From: Epichloe hybrida
Taxonomy: Eukaryota > Ascomycota > Sordariomycetes > Hypocreales > Clavicipitaceae
DNA: 64,000 nucleotides
Direction: 5' to 3'
Assembly: GCA_019022495.1 (NCBI GenBank)
Contig: JAFEKR010000007.1
Coordinates: forward strand, 930,001 to 994,000
Below, piece after piece: positions 1 through 10,427 of the stretch (positions are counted from its first letter, which is position 1; the number at the start of each line of letters is the position of its first letter). The position numbers and the translations under genes were made by a program. Below the pieces are notes generated by a model. The model made no database searches. It was not told the DNA's origin and worked only from the letters and a program-made list of their open reading frames with translations.

Positions 1-1319
1 GGCCGGGCTTGGAGGCAGCGGGAAGTAGTTCTCTCCTATCTCGGATTGGATCGTCGCTGAGCCACTGGATGCCATGGTGCCTAACTGATACGTTGTCCCG
101 ACCACAATGGAGCGAATGTCTGCCGGAGACAGCTCCATGAGGTGGCTTGGAAGCACTCCAAAGGCTCCCTGTGCGGCAAACTGCAGGAAGAAGGCTGCTG
201 CCGTCACAGCCTGTGTTTGCACTCTTGTGTATGGATAAAGCACCGACGCAGCCACGGCACAGGATGTGATGATGGCCAGGCGTCGTCCGAAAATGTCGGA
301 CAAGTTGCCTATGCAGATGGCCCCGAGGAATCCTCCAATATTGGCCACTACTTGCGTAGCCGTCAACTGGTTCGGAGTGAACTCGAACTCCTCGCTGAGC
401 ATTGTCGGATACAGGTCCAGGGCTCCATGGGACTATTTTCCAGTGTCAGGCTTGTTTAATCCATGCACGCAGCGTATCTCCGGTTCAGGTCATTCATTAC
501 TCACAATGAATTGAAAGCCACTCATTAGGAACACCATGTAGACAATCGTGATCCAGTACCCTTTCACTGCGATCCACGTCTTATGGGCAAAGCTGGCCGC
601 CGCAGTCCCCGACGTTTTGGACGCCAGCTGGCGCTCCCGGAAAGCTCTCGTTTCGGGTAGCATGAATCTCCATAGAATGATCAAAACAGGAGGGCAAGCA
701 CTGAACCAAAACAGCGGTCTCCAGCCATGTTCCGTTGTGTCAACCAGCGCCCGAGACATCACCGTGGCAAAAAGATAGCCTAGCGAGTAGCCAGACTGAA
801 ACAGGCCGGACATGATGCCGCGGGAGGGATTAGGGCAGTCTTCCAAGGCTGTCGCCACGCTGTTGCCGTATACTCCGCCCATCGCCACGCCGAAAAACGC
901 CCGACAAATCAAGAATTCCTCAAAAGTCTCGCAGAATCCCGTTCCAAGCTCCAGGACAATTAACATCAAGTTGTTGATCATGAAAGGCCATCGGCGGCCG
1001 TATTGATCCGACAAATAGCCAAAGAGCAAGGAACCAATCGGCCGGAGCATGAGGGTCAGAAAGATGCCCCAGGTGATGTCTGAATCTCTTTTGTTGAAAT
1101 CTCTTGCCAGGTATGGGAGAGTCAAGCTGACGGTGAAGAAATCAAATGAATCTATTATCCAGCCGCTCCAGGCGCACTACACACGCTCAGTCAGCTCAAG
1201 AAAAAGACAGCCTGGGCACATGACATATGGACACATCATGAACGACTTACCCCGAAAAAGTTCCATTGCTCCTTGGTCAGCAGTCGCATGGCCTTGATCG
1301 GATTGACAGCCTTGTCCAT
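1..1319 (-). CDS. JEN-type monocarboxylate/proton symporter (MFS), 3' end outside window
   Basis: A plasma-membrane permease of the fungal JEN family (lactate, pyruvate and other carboxylates with protons), cut by the window edge. I read three exons: 1319-1251, 1176-505 and 432-1, with GTAAGT and GTGAGT donors and TAG acceptors; all junctions are phase 0 and the joined frame is open. The N-terminus is short and leads into a first membrane segment containing WIIDSFDFFTVSLT, the JEN-like start. Two MFS loop signatures, GYLSDQYGRR and GNLSDIFGRR, lie at the expected spacing. The exon 2/3 junction gives FQFI-SHGALDLYPTML, matching the family SHG-QDLYPT motif. About 390 residues are present, roughly the first 10 of 12 membrane segments. 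The substrate cannot be told from sequence. The start at 1319 is the first ATG in the open frame. Confidence 0.88.
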
Positions 1320-2537
1320 CGGGGGCTTCAAAGATGTAACCCGCGACACCAAATATTCTCGAAATCCCACGCCATTTGTATTGCAGGCATCTCCATTTCT
1401 TTTTGCCATTTCCCGCCCCTCGCCTTTTCTGGGGGTCTAGAAATTTGACCTGGGATTGACGTCGCAATTGCTTCTTGAAACGAAAATAAGCGAGCCAAGT
1501 TGCAAGAGAGGGGAGTCTTGCAGTCCCATTTTTGGCGCAATACTGCAAGTCAAGACATTTATATTCTTCATTAATTCTTTTCGAGTGCAAGTGCAAGTGA
1601 TACTTGATACTTACACTCAGACGTCGTCCACTAGGCTGGGCTTGTCGCTTGGTCCCTGAACCCGCCCCACGTCAATGTCAAAGCGGTTTCAAGGAGACCC
1701 AGAGATCGGAAAGCCTCATTGTAATAGTCATTTGCAAGTTGGCACCCGCTACATGCTCGCAGCTCTGTACTGGGCAGTTCATCGACTGTTTTCAAGGGTC
1801 GATGCAGTTGGGGCCCATGGCAATGGAGACCAATCCGGCTGGGTCGGCATCACTCGAGCGAGATCAGACGGATGGCAAGATTGCACAACGTCAATGTCAC
1901 ATTGTTTTCTCCCTGGTGTTTCGATTTGGCCAGTAATCTGGCGACTGTGCACCACATCACACTTTTTGGCCTAATTGTTGCATTGAGGCGGAACAATGCA
2001 CAGGTCTGGATGAACGGCACGGTTGAGTGTGACGTGCCATGTACGAGGTGAGAGGGGCCATGAAGACGTAGAATTAACTGTCCAAGAGGTTCTAGGCTTC
2101 CTGCCGGAACTAAACCCTCACTCACACCTTTGCATGGAGTCCTTGGTCGCGCTTATTAAGTTAATCACCGCCCATACATTGCCTCCATCGCCGCCACAAT
2201 CGGCTCCTCAAGGGGCCCTTTTGGACCACGCAACGCCGTTCTCAATCTGCGAGATATTACTACTCGCCCCAATGATGATTCTGTCTCCGCCGATTGAGCG
2301 ACATCTATAGGCACCAATTCAATGTTGAGACATGATTTCGGCAAGTTCCGCGCCACGAGTCGAGTTGTTGTCCAAGAGATTTCGATACGGAAAGCGCAAA
2401 CCAAGCCATGCCAAAACGCGACATGATGCAATTGCTTTGCTTCGTACCGACTTGACACTTGTTTTTCTTTTTCCCTCTCTCAAACCAAAGTCCTTAACAG
2501 CTTCTTCAGCAGCTTTAAATGACACACCACCGTCATC
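1320..2537. other. Intergenic region between divergent genes
   Basis: About 1.2 kb separating the divergently oriented permease and the gene at 2538. The reading frames present are short and show no recognisable protein. It should hold both promoters; I see no repeat or RNA gene. Confidence 0.6.
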
Positions 2538-3926
2538 ATGGCAAATACACTTAGTCTCACTGCCGAGCACGGCACCTACCTGCAAGGTCTTCACCACAAC
2601 TCCGTGAGAGGCATCAACGTCCCTTCTTCTTTTTCTTCTTCTTCTTCTTCTTCTTTCTCTCCTCAGAAGCATCATGGCCCTACTCGCTCCACTATATTGC
2701 CTTCTGCGCGACTTTCGGACGAAAAGGAGAATGCGATAGATCGAGAAGATCTCTCATTTTCGGCGGCGCCAGTTCTGGATGAAAATGGAGAAGACGCATG
2801 GTCGGAGTAGAACCCGGCCGACGCCAACATTTGGAGTTCAACATCGGCGGCCGGGGAAATCTCGTCGGACGCGTTCAAATGGCCCGCCGTGCCACCAGCA
2901 TGCCATACAACCCCCGAGACACCCGACTTTCTCGCGCGCATTGAGCAGGTATTGCGTATTGACGATGCCGGCTTGGCGGCTGCTCTTCCTTGCAAGACGG
3001 GACCCGTTCGAAGTTCGTCGTCGGCGTATCCGTCGGCTGGGCACAATACGCCTAGGGTTCAGTCCCCTGTCTCGGAGTACCACCAAGGGAATCGGCTCAG
3101 CTTTTCTGGGCTGTCGAAATTCGGCCGCGCCAACGATGATTTGTCGAACCTGAGGTCGAACTCGCCTGCTTCTGCTTGTTCCGAAACCGGAAGAGAGGGC
3201 GTGGCCGACACAAGTCATCACGAACTAGTTGCCGATACGGCGGCGGCCATCACGGAATGGCAGGACGCGGGCGAGCCGCTCAGAAAGGTCACGTACAACA
3301 ACTACGCGCTCGCGGATAGCTCAGAGTTGTTTCCGTCGGATCCGCTTTCGCAGCAGCAGGAAGATGACTTTTCACTGTCGCCATCCACTCCCCCTTCTGC
3401 TGCGATGGATCCCACAGCAGCATCTTGCACATCGAGCCACGACTCGGATGCGTTGAACAACCTCGGCCACCAATACGACGGCACACTCGACGCACGTCGC
3501 GATGGGAGCCCTGAAGTCAAGCATGGACCCGCGCCTGCTTTGGACGGCTCCTCGCGCCCCTTTCACCCGTCCAAACGCAAGGCTTCGACGTTTTCCCTGC
3601 GCAGCCTGACACGGTCCTTGACCAAACGCCGACGGCTGGCCGCCATCCGTCAATGGGCCAGCAGAGTCTACCACACGAGCAGTCGTCGTCTCGTAGAGGC
3701 GTATCGCAGGTTCAAGAAGCAGCACCACCAGATGCGTCCAGGGGCCAATGGGCCGTGGGATCATGGTCATCCAGCGCGGGGAGAAGCTCCCGCGCAGAGC
3801 GTGAATCGTGAGCCGAAAGGCAGCAATGCCGTGTTTGAATTCGAGAGGCGGCGTCGGAGCGAGGATTGGTGGAAGGACGGCGTAAGTCGGTATCGAGCCC
3901 CCTCGGGCATGTTTGCGAAGAAGTGA
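2538..3926 (+). CDS. Hypothetical Ser-rich/basic protein interrupted by one in-frame TAG
   Basis: I do not recognise the family. The frame opens at ATG 2538 (MANTLSLTAEHG), runs 90 codons to TAG at 2808-2810, then continues in the same frame for 371 further codons to TGA at 3924-3926. Composition is coding-like on both sides of the stop: a poly-Ser stretch near residue 35, acidic and Ser/Pro-rich low complexity in the middle, then a basic segment (KRKASTFSLRSLTRSLTKRRR, about residues 350-370) and a conserved-looking end (DWWKDG, SGMFAKK). No signal peptide or membrane segment is seen. No plausible GT-AG pair removes the TAG while keeping frame. Possibilities are a nonsense allele (CAG to TAG is a RIP-type C-to-T change), readthrough, a sequencing error, or a start downstream of the stop. 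The real translation product is uncertain. Confidence 0.6.
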
Positions 3927-4232
3927 GGACATGAGAGGGTTTTCAAAACAAGTCGTGTGTAGAGCAACTACCCCCCATCTGCCTTGAAAGAGGAGCATCA
4001 GCCAGAAGCAGGGAACGGATAAAAGAGGCCCTCAGTATTCTTCATGCGGTAGCTTGAGAAAGGGAAAAAGAGGATGGATAGTAAAGGTGATTGAAATGGC
4101 ACAGAAATATAAAATCGCTACTGATGCTACGCTACATGTGTGTGGTGAACGCTGCGCTGGCTGAGCTAAAAGATGGACCTTTGTGAGTGATGATTTTTTG
4201 TCTTTTTGTCTTTGCTTCCATGGTCATTTCCG

Positions 4233-6061
4233 TCACAGCATGTACCGAAAGGACTGCGCCAGCTCCGTCTTCCCTCTCCCAGTGCCCTCTCCCACCAAGC
4301 CCTGCTCCTCCTCCTCGACGACGGCCCCCTCCCTCCGACGCTCCATGTCGGCCTCGTCCATGCTCCCATTCCTGTGCCGCAGGTATGTCCTCAGCACGAC
4401 GGCCAGCGCAGCCACGGCGAACATGGCGGCGGCGCAGGCCGTCATGCCGCGCGCGTAGTAGGGCGCGTCCCCGTCGGGATATAGCCTCGTGCCGACGAGC
4501 GGGCCGCACTGGCCCACGAACTGCAGGATGGCGAAGCCGCCCCCTTGCCTCGTCTGGCTGGCCTGGTTGTTGATTGTCCATGCTATGATGAGGGTGGCGA
4601 CGTTGAAGAAGCCCACTGCGGCCGGGTAGACGGCGGCGTATCGCACCAGGTTGGGGAGGCCGAGGGGCTGGGCGAGGGCGAGGACGGCGTAGCCGGCTGA
4701 CGAGGAGAGGGCGTGGAGGACGATGGGCACGGTGCGCGCGCGGAGCCGGTCGGACATGTGGGCTGTGAAGAGGACGGCGACGAAGGCGATGAGGTAGGGC
4801 GGCGCGCTGAGCGCCTGGGAGGTGAGTGCGTCGTGGCCCATGTCCGTCATGATGGTGGGGAGGAAGACGGGGAGGGACGAGTAGGCCATGTTTGTGAGGA
4901 AGAGCATGGCCGACGTGATCCACGCGACGGGGTCGGTGAGCACGGCGAGGAGCTCGAGGGGTCGGAGATGATGATGATGATGCTCGTGGTCGTCGTCGTC
5001 GGGGGAGGAAGCCCATTGTTGTTGTTGCTGCTGCTGGTGGTGGTGGTGGTGGTGGTGGTGGTGGTGGTAGCGCGGGCGCAGACGCAAGAGGGCCACCTTC
5101 TTCTCGCGCCGTGTCAGATAGTGAGCCGAGCCGGGCCCGTCGGGGATGGCCGACCAGGCGACGACGGAGGCGAGCACCGAGGGCAGGCCCTCGATCAGGA
5201 AGAGGAGGCGCCAGGGGGCGATGGGCGAGGAGAGGCCGTCGGCGAGCCGGACGATGACGTAGGCGAGCGTCGAGGCGAAGCTGGTGGCCAGCGGGGCGGC
5301 CGAGACGAAGATGGCGATGCGGAAGGCCAGCTCCTCGCGGCGGAAGAAGAAGCTGAGGTAGAAGGGGATGCCGGCGAACCCGGCCTCTCCTATGCCCAGG
5401 AGCACGCGCAGCGCCATCAGGACCGGGTACGACGGAGCGATGGCCTGCAGCGAGGCCGCGAGACCCCATGTGAGGACGGTGAGGGACACGATGACGTGCG
5501 CGGGCACGAGCTTGAACAGCAGGGACATCCATTCGAAGCCGAGGTAGCTCATGTAGAAGGCCGTGAGGGCCCATTCGTACCAGTCTGATCGGGGCGGCGT
5601 GGTCTGGAGGTCCTGGTCCATGCCGGCGATTCTGGCGTTGCCGATGTCTGTTTTGTTTCCGAGACGCGGGTTATTTGATTGGGAAGCAGATGCGGGGAGA
5701 AGAGGAGGCACGAGAGGCACGAGGAGCACGAGAACCTACTCGATCGGTCCAAGAAGCTCAGCATGAACAGGAGAGCGAGAAACAGCACCAGCTTCCGATC
5801 AAACTTCCTCTTCACGGCCGCCTCCTCGTCGGGCGTATACAGCTGGAAACTGGCCACGGTGCTGACGCTCAACCGCCCATCTGCGCGTGCATCTGCGCGT
5901 GCATCTGCGCGTGCATCCGCTCGTCCTCTCATCTCGTGCGTCTCCGGGCCGCCCACGTCGGAGCCAAGCTCGTAGTCCTCCACGGCCTCCTCATCGCTAT
6001 CGTCGATTGTGAATTCGGCGCTTTCGGCGGTTTGGGCAAACGACGGGGAGGCGTGGGCCAT
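4233..6061 (-). CDS. MFS permease, ACS (DAL5/allantoate-nicotinate) family
   Basis: A predicted plasma-membrane transporter for an organic anion or vitamin; substrate unknown. Two exons, 6061-5740 and 5647-4233, join in phase 1 to give 578 residues. The junction restores FLDRSNIGNARIAGMDQDLQ, the hallmark of the anion:cation symporter family at the end of membrane segment 1. Other family features are KFDRKLVLFLALLF before it, a PSVLASVVAW segment and GSAHYLTRREKK in the central loop. Oddities: the acidic N-terminus has four Ala-Asp-Ala-Arg-type units from a 12-bp tandem repeat (about 5,878-5,920), and the central cytoplasmic loop has about ten His followed by seven Gln (5,017-5,069), then DDDDHEHHHHH. 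The poly-His could bind metal or simply be slippage. The gene is convergent with the one at 2538-3926. Confidence 0.9.
5017..5069 (-). repeat. In-frame CAC/CAG trinucleotide tract (His10/Gln7)
   Basis: A run of GTG and TTG/CTG triplets on the plus strand encodes a poly-His then poly-Gln stretch in the central loop of the ACS-type permease. A second His-rich patch follows it in the protein. Confidence 0.9.
5878..5920 (-). repeat. 12-bp in-frame tandem repeat
   Basis: Units of ATCTGCGCGTGC repeated three to four times encode alternating Ala-Asp-Ala-Arg in the N-terminus of the permease. The unit length is a multiple of three, so the frame is kept. Confidence 0.9.
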
Positions 6062-6885
6062 GACTCTGGGGCAAAAAAGAGGGAGGAGGGTGTTGGTGAT
6101 GCTTGTTGTCGAGGGAAGGGGATGGAGAGGATGGAGAGGATGATGGAATTGCAACAGGTGGACGTCCCGTTTGGGAACCCTTTCAAATTTGGTTCAAATT
6201 TGGTTCAAATTTGGGATGCCATCCATGCGCGGAATCCTCGGCAGATGAGATGAGCTGAGATGAGATTGACTGGACCCCCCCCCTTCTTCCCCTTTCTTCC
6301 CCTTCCTTCCCCTTCCCGTCTCCACGTGCGCGATGGGAACGTCATGAAGTGGCCTTTGTTGGGCAACCACATATTTATCATGCAGGCGAATGAAAAACAA
6401 GGATTACTACGGATCCGCATGTACGGATTAGCACGGAAACTTTTACACGAAACCCCCAAAGCCAATGCACTCTCGCTCCCGCGCACACCCATCGCTCCAG
6501 GGATAAATGCAGCGACTTTTCCGTGGGACAAGCTTGAAGCGACTAGGCCAAAGAAGTGAATCTGGTACGGAGCCAACCATGCTTGTTCCGTCTTTCTTCT
6601 CGCGGTGACGGCCCTCAGCTAGATCATCTATTCATCAGATATTTCAACTTCATGTCTCCTCTTACTCGCGGGGGGCAGGGTTTGATGCGACACCGTTACC
6701 CATGCCAGGCTCTTGAAAAAAATGAAAAAAAAATAAAAAGGGAGCCAGGACGCCTCACAGGTAAATAAAAAAATCCACAGGATTCCTTGACCACATAGGA
6801 TCACGTAACTCCAAAATCGCTCAATTTTTCAGTCTTTTTACTCCCATACCTCATGCAGAGGCCTGAGCATTAAGCATTAGTAATT
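6062..6885. other. Intergenic region (permease promoter and SRE 3' end)
   Basis: Holds the upstream region of the permease and the downstream region of the GATA factor. A C-run with CCTTTCTTCC-type pyrimidine repeats lies at about 6,275-6,320, and ATTTGGTTCAA units recur near 6,185-6,212. No gene is supported. Confidence 0.6.
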
Positions 6886-8763
6886 TCACAGTTCCATAAG
6901 CTCCCGCTCCTTCGCAGCAAGCTGCTCTCTCATACGATCCGCTTCTTTTTGCAAGGCTGATCGGCGCTCTGCCTTGATACGGTCGTTGTCAGCTCGGTCG
7001 TCCCCTATTAGTTCTTGTCCGTCTTTTGACGTCCCCACACCGGGGGGAACGGACTGCATTCGTGGACCCATGAATCCACCTGCGGACCGGAGCGGCGGCA
7101 ACGTGTAGTCATCCATGTCGGCACTTCCGGGTCTGTTGATGCTGTCACCAGGTGGGTTGAGAATAGATTGGATGGACGAGATTCGCTTTGCGCTCTCTGG
7201 TCCAAGATCTGCGCTACTGCCCGCCTCCGTGTCCGTGGCGGAGAATGATCGTTTTCTTCGCTGGGAAAGGAATGATGCCGGAGACATGGAAGACTGCCTA
7301 TCCGAGACAGCAGCCATTGATGACATTGGCGGCAAGCGATTCTCCTCGCTGCCATGACCGGACACACCGTGCGAGTATCCGCTTCTATGATGGTATGCGG
7401 CGAGATCCGAGGCCGAAGACAAGGCAGAAGAAGCCTGCCCATTGCTTCGGTTCCCTGGCGGTCCAGGTTCCATAGCCACGACGCATTGCTCTGATTGACG
7501 CCGAAGTCCCAGGTTGATGGATCCATCATCATTTTCCGTGCCTCTTTCGGGAGTCCCTTCCGTCTGTTGCGCCTCTGACGAATCTGCCACATCTTCCATC
7601 TCTTCATCCTGCGCAGCCGGAATAACACGTTTTCGCCGCTTAATCGTTGCCTTCTTCATGGTCATTGGTCTATGAACTCCGTGCAGTTTGTAATAAAGGC
7701 CTGTCGATCGAGGATGTTCGTCAGTCATCCAAAGTGTACAAGGTGGCCACTAAGCTGAAACCTTGAAACAGGGGCAATCAAAAGTAAGAAGCAAGGAATT
7801 AAAAAAACCATGTACTCACCACAAGCATTGCAGATCGTGTGGCCGCTCTCATCCCTCCTCCACAAAGGGGTAATCGTGGTACCACAATTTTGGCAAGCAA
7901 TAACCATAGAAGAGTCTTGGTTCTGTGACTGCTGAAGCGAATTCACGTCGATTGGAACAAGGTCAGGTCTGGAGCTTTCAGCTCGGCTTCCGCAGCCGCC
8001 GCCCTTTTGCTTTTGCGTCATGTTGAGCTGAGCAGTTTTCGACACACGATTGTTGAATGCAGGGCAGCCGTTGCAACCTTCGGCACCGCCGGTTCCATTG
8101 CATCTTCCGCCGCCAGGACATGTTCCAGTTGACATTTGATCGGCAGAGATGTAGTTTGAAGAGCTAGTACTTGTTCCTGGTTTGGACCCTGATGTTATCG
8201 GTTTGGGTGGCGTCGGTCGAGAAGATCCAGCAGCCACTACATTGGGCGGTTTTTTCAAACTTGTCGGTCTGGCAGTATTTCTCGCTTTTTGGTAAAGGCC
8301 ACAAGCATTGCATATCGTGGCACCTTGAGGTGATCTTCTCCATAAGGGTGTTCGGGTGGTGCCGCAGTTGCTTATCCAAGTTAGCCAAAACATGGTCATA
8401 TGCAGCGTTCTGAAACAACATTGCAAACCTGCAAACCTGACCACCTTGGCCAGCAGCACCGCCACCAGACCTGGACTTTGCGTTGGGCTCTCCGGTAGTT
8501 GAGCTGGGGCTAGGCCCTCTAGTAGACGTGGCTCCATCATCGCTTAGGCTCGCTCTTGATCTGGGAGATGTGCTACCATCATGTCGTTGTCTCGCTCGGT
8601 TGTCTTGCCCTCGGTTGTCCTGCTGCGATGACGCTCGATCTGTTGTTGGGTCGCGATGCTTGGACGACATGGGCCTCGAAGGCAACGCTGTCCTCATGGA
8701 GCCGGCTTCACGCTGATGAATCAGTGGGTGCATCGCCGGTTGCGATACCTCGCTCATCGGCAT
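6886..8763 (-). CDS. SRE: SRE/SreA-type GATA transcription factor, repressor of iron acquisition
   Basis: A nuclear DNA-binding regulator; the family (URBS1, SRE, SreA, SFU1) represses siderophore synthesis and iron uptake when iron is sufficient. Three exons, 8763-8429, 8370-7820 and 7700-6886, join in frame to 566 residues. Both introns fall in zinc fingers, and splicing restores [13 protein letters not shown] and [11 protein letters not shown]. Finger 1 is C111-x2-C114-x17-C132-x2-C135; finger 2 is C271-x2-C274-x17-C292-x2-C295. Between them is the diagnostic Cys-rich motif C-x5-C-x8-C-x2-C (CPGGGRC...CNGC) that separates this family from nitrogen and light GATA factors. A basic [10 protein letters not shown] segment follows finger 2, and a C-terminal coiled coil ([20 protein letters not shown]) ends the protein. 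The start is the first of two close ATGs (8763, 8757). A consensus binding site lies 136 bp upstream. Confidence 0.95.
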
Positions 8764-8898
8764 GCAATAGCACAACACAAGGGTTCGGTTTGTGACGAGG
8801 CGCGAAAGAAAAAAAAAAAAAAAAAAAAAGTTGATGGATGTGGTGATATATCCGAGTGATGATGGTAGCGGGATGGATCGCTGGATTGCAGAACAGAG

Positions 8899-8907
8899 AT
8901 CAGATAA
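8899..8907 (+). promoter_or_regulatory. Candidate SRE binding site ATCAGATAA
   Basis: Exact match to ATCWGATAA, the consensus reported for SRE/SreA-type factors, 136 bp upstream of the start codon of the SRE-type gene. This suggests autoregulation. The match is seen in sequence; binding is inferred. Confidence 0.55.
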
Positions 8908-9270
8908 GATTTGTGCCGGGGAGTTAGATACTCCGAGTCGGACAATTAACACCACATGCACCGATACTGGGATCCGGCGTTAGTTTCGAAAAGACCGAAC
9001 AATTGTGTGGCAGATGACGGCGACTTGGTGTGACGTGACATAAGTCAAGGTTGATGAAAACAAAAAGGCAGGCAAGGATGAGTTGGGCATCGAGCCATGG
9101 AGCATGGAGCATGGAGCAGGGAGCTGAACAAAGCCGATGTGTAAGCAGGCCTTGATCTGGACAGAGGTCGCAGTGCACTGAAACAAATCGGATGTGCCGA
9201 GTCCCGGTCGAGGCCAAATGCGGTTGACTTGCGAAGTATGTAATCCGTAGGTGAGGTTTAGGTGAGATGG

Positions 9271-9306
9271 CAGGAGCAGCAGGAGCAGCAGGAGCAGCAG
9301 GAGCAG
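9271..9306 (+). repeat. 9-bp tandem repeat (CAGGAGCAG x4)
   Basis: Four exact consecutive units in the SRE-BRE2 intergenic region. Confidence 0.95.
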
Positions 9307-10427
9307 TGACTTTGCAGCAAGCAGACTGGGAAACTGGGACGAGGGAAGGAACGGAGTAACGACGAAACGCGAACTACCCCGGACCTAAGACGAGCAATAT
9401 GGTTATCGCAGAGGTGGAAGGGGATTGGCCATGGCGATTGCCAGCAACAAGGGGACGTGGGAGACAGGAATTTATTGACGTACCAAGATGACCAAGATGG
9501 ACTTGCCTTGAAGAGCCAGACCCTTGCGTACGCGGGGCGACTTGACGCGAAAGATGGATCAACGATGGCGAGATGAGCCAAGGTAAGACAAGACACACAA
9601 GACTGGACAGACTACGGAGTAGACAGACAAGCTACGGATTATGCCTAAGCAGAAGCGGTCTGCATGTGCTGCCCTGGGCTCCCCTGTCTTGTTTGCCTGT
9701 CTGATCGTCTTTTATCTGCAATTGCCGTGGGTGCGACTGCGTCCTGCACCCGAGCGAGGCACTGCAGCACCGGAATACAACGCAACGATGCACGAGGCAG
9801 CACGAGGCCAGGCAGGGCCAAAACGTGACAGCCAAAGGGGAAAACACACGCCGGTTGAGTTGAACATTCGCGGGATTCCGCCAATTAATTCTAGTCGGTA
9901 CTGCGTGAAGATAGATGTCTAGGAAATGCCCCGTCCCGGCAGATGGGTCCGACATGCACCCACAAGAGAAAGTCGCCGCGATGCTGACAGGCCACGGCCA
10001 ACCTGGGAAATCCCCAACTCGAAGCAAAAAGCGCGTCTTCCGTCCTCCCCGACCCCTCCTGAGCGTCACTAGCGTTTGCGGCTCTGAGCAAGAAGCCTTT
10101 CAGCGTCGTCTTGATTATATTCTCCACTGTCTGATTGGTTTGTGGCGGGGCAAGTCACGCAGGGGACCAAAGCATCGGCCGTCGGAAGGTCTAGACCTGT
10201 TTCAGATACCAAGACAAATGCCACGCAATGCCACACGCATGGGATTGGTTGCCCGCCTCCTTGTCTATCAATCTGGCGCTCCCCACCACCCACCACCCAC
10301 CAGTGACCGTGACCACCCACCACCAACTATGCCCGACGCACAGGTGGAGCTATCGTTGTCAATCTTCTCTCTTCTCACCGCGACCGCCTTCGAGACTCAT
10401 CTCTTCCCACTTTTCTCTCCCTCCATC

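Larger units (their letters stand above)
8764..10427. other. Divergent promoter region between SRE and BRE2
   Basis: 1.66 kb shared by two divergent genes. It holds an A-run at about 8,811-8,829, the ATCAGATAA site, a 9-bp CAGGAGCAG tandem repeat and CCACCCACC-type repeats just upstream of BRE2. A 93-codon frame at 9,641-9,922 has no family features and I do not call it. Confidence 0.6.

Noticed and set aside
4132..5574. 480-codon Arg/Pro/His-rich minus-strand frame overlapping the permease
   Set aside because: It is the out-of-frame shadow of the GC-rich permease; the real frame has MFS motifs and correct splicing.
9641..9922. 93-codon frame MPKQKRSACAALG... in the SRE-BRE2 promoter
   Set aside because: One hydrophobic stretch near the start mimics a signal peptide, but the rest is promoter-type sequence without family features, and no partner exon is evident.
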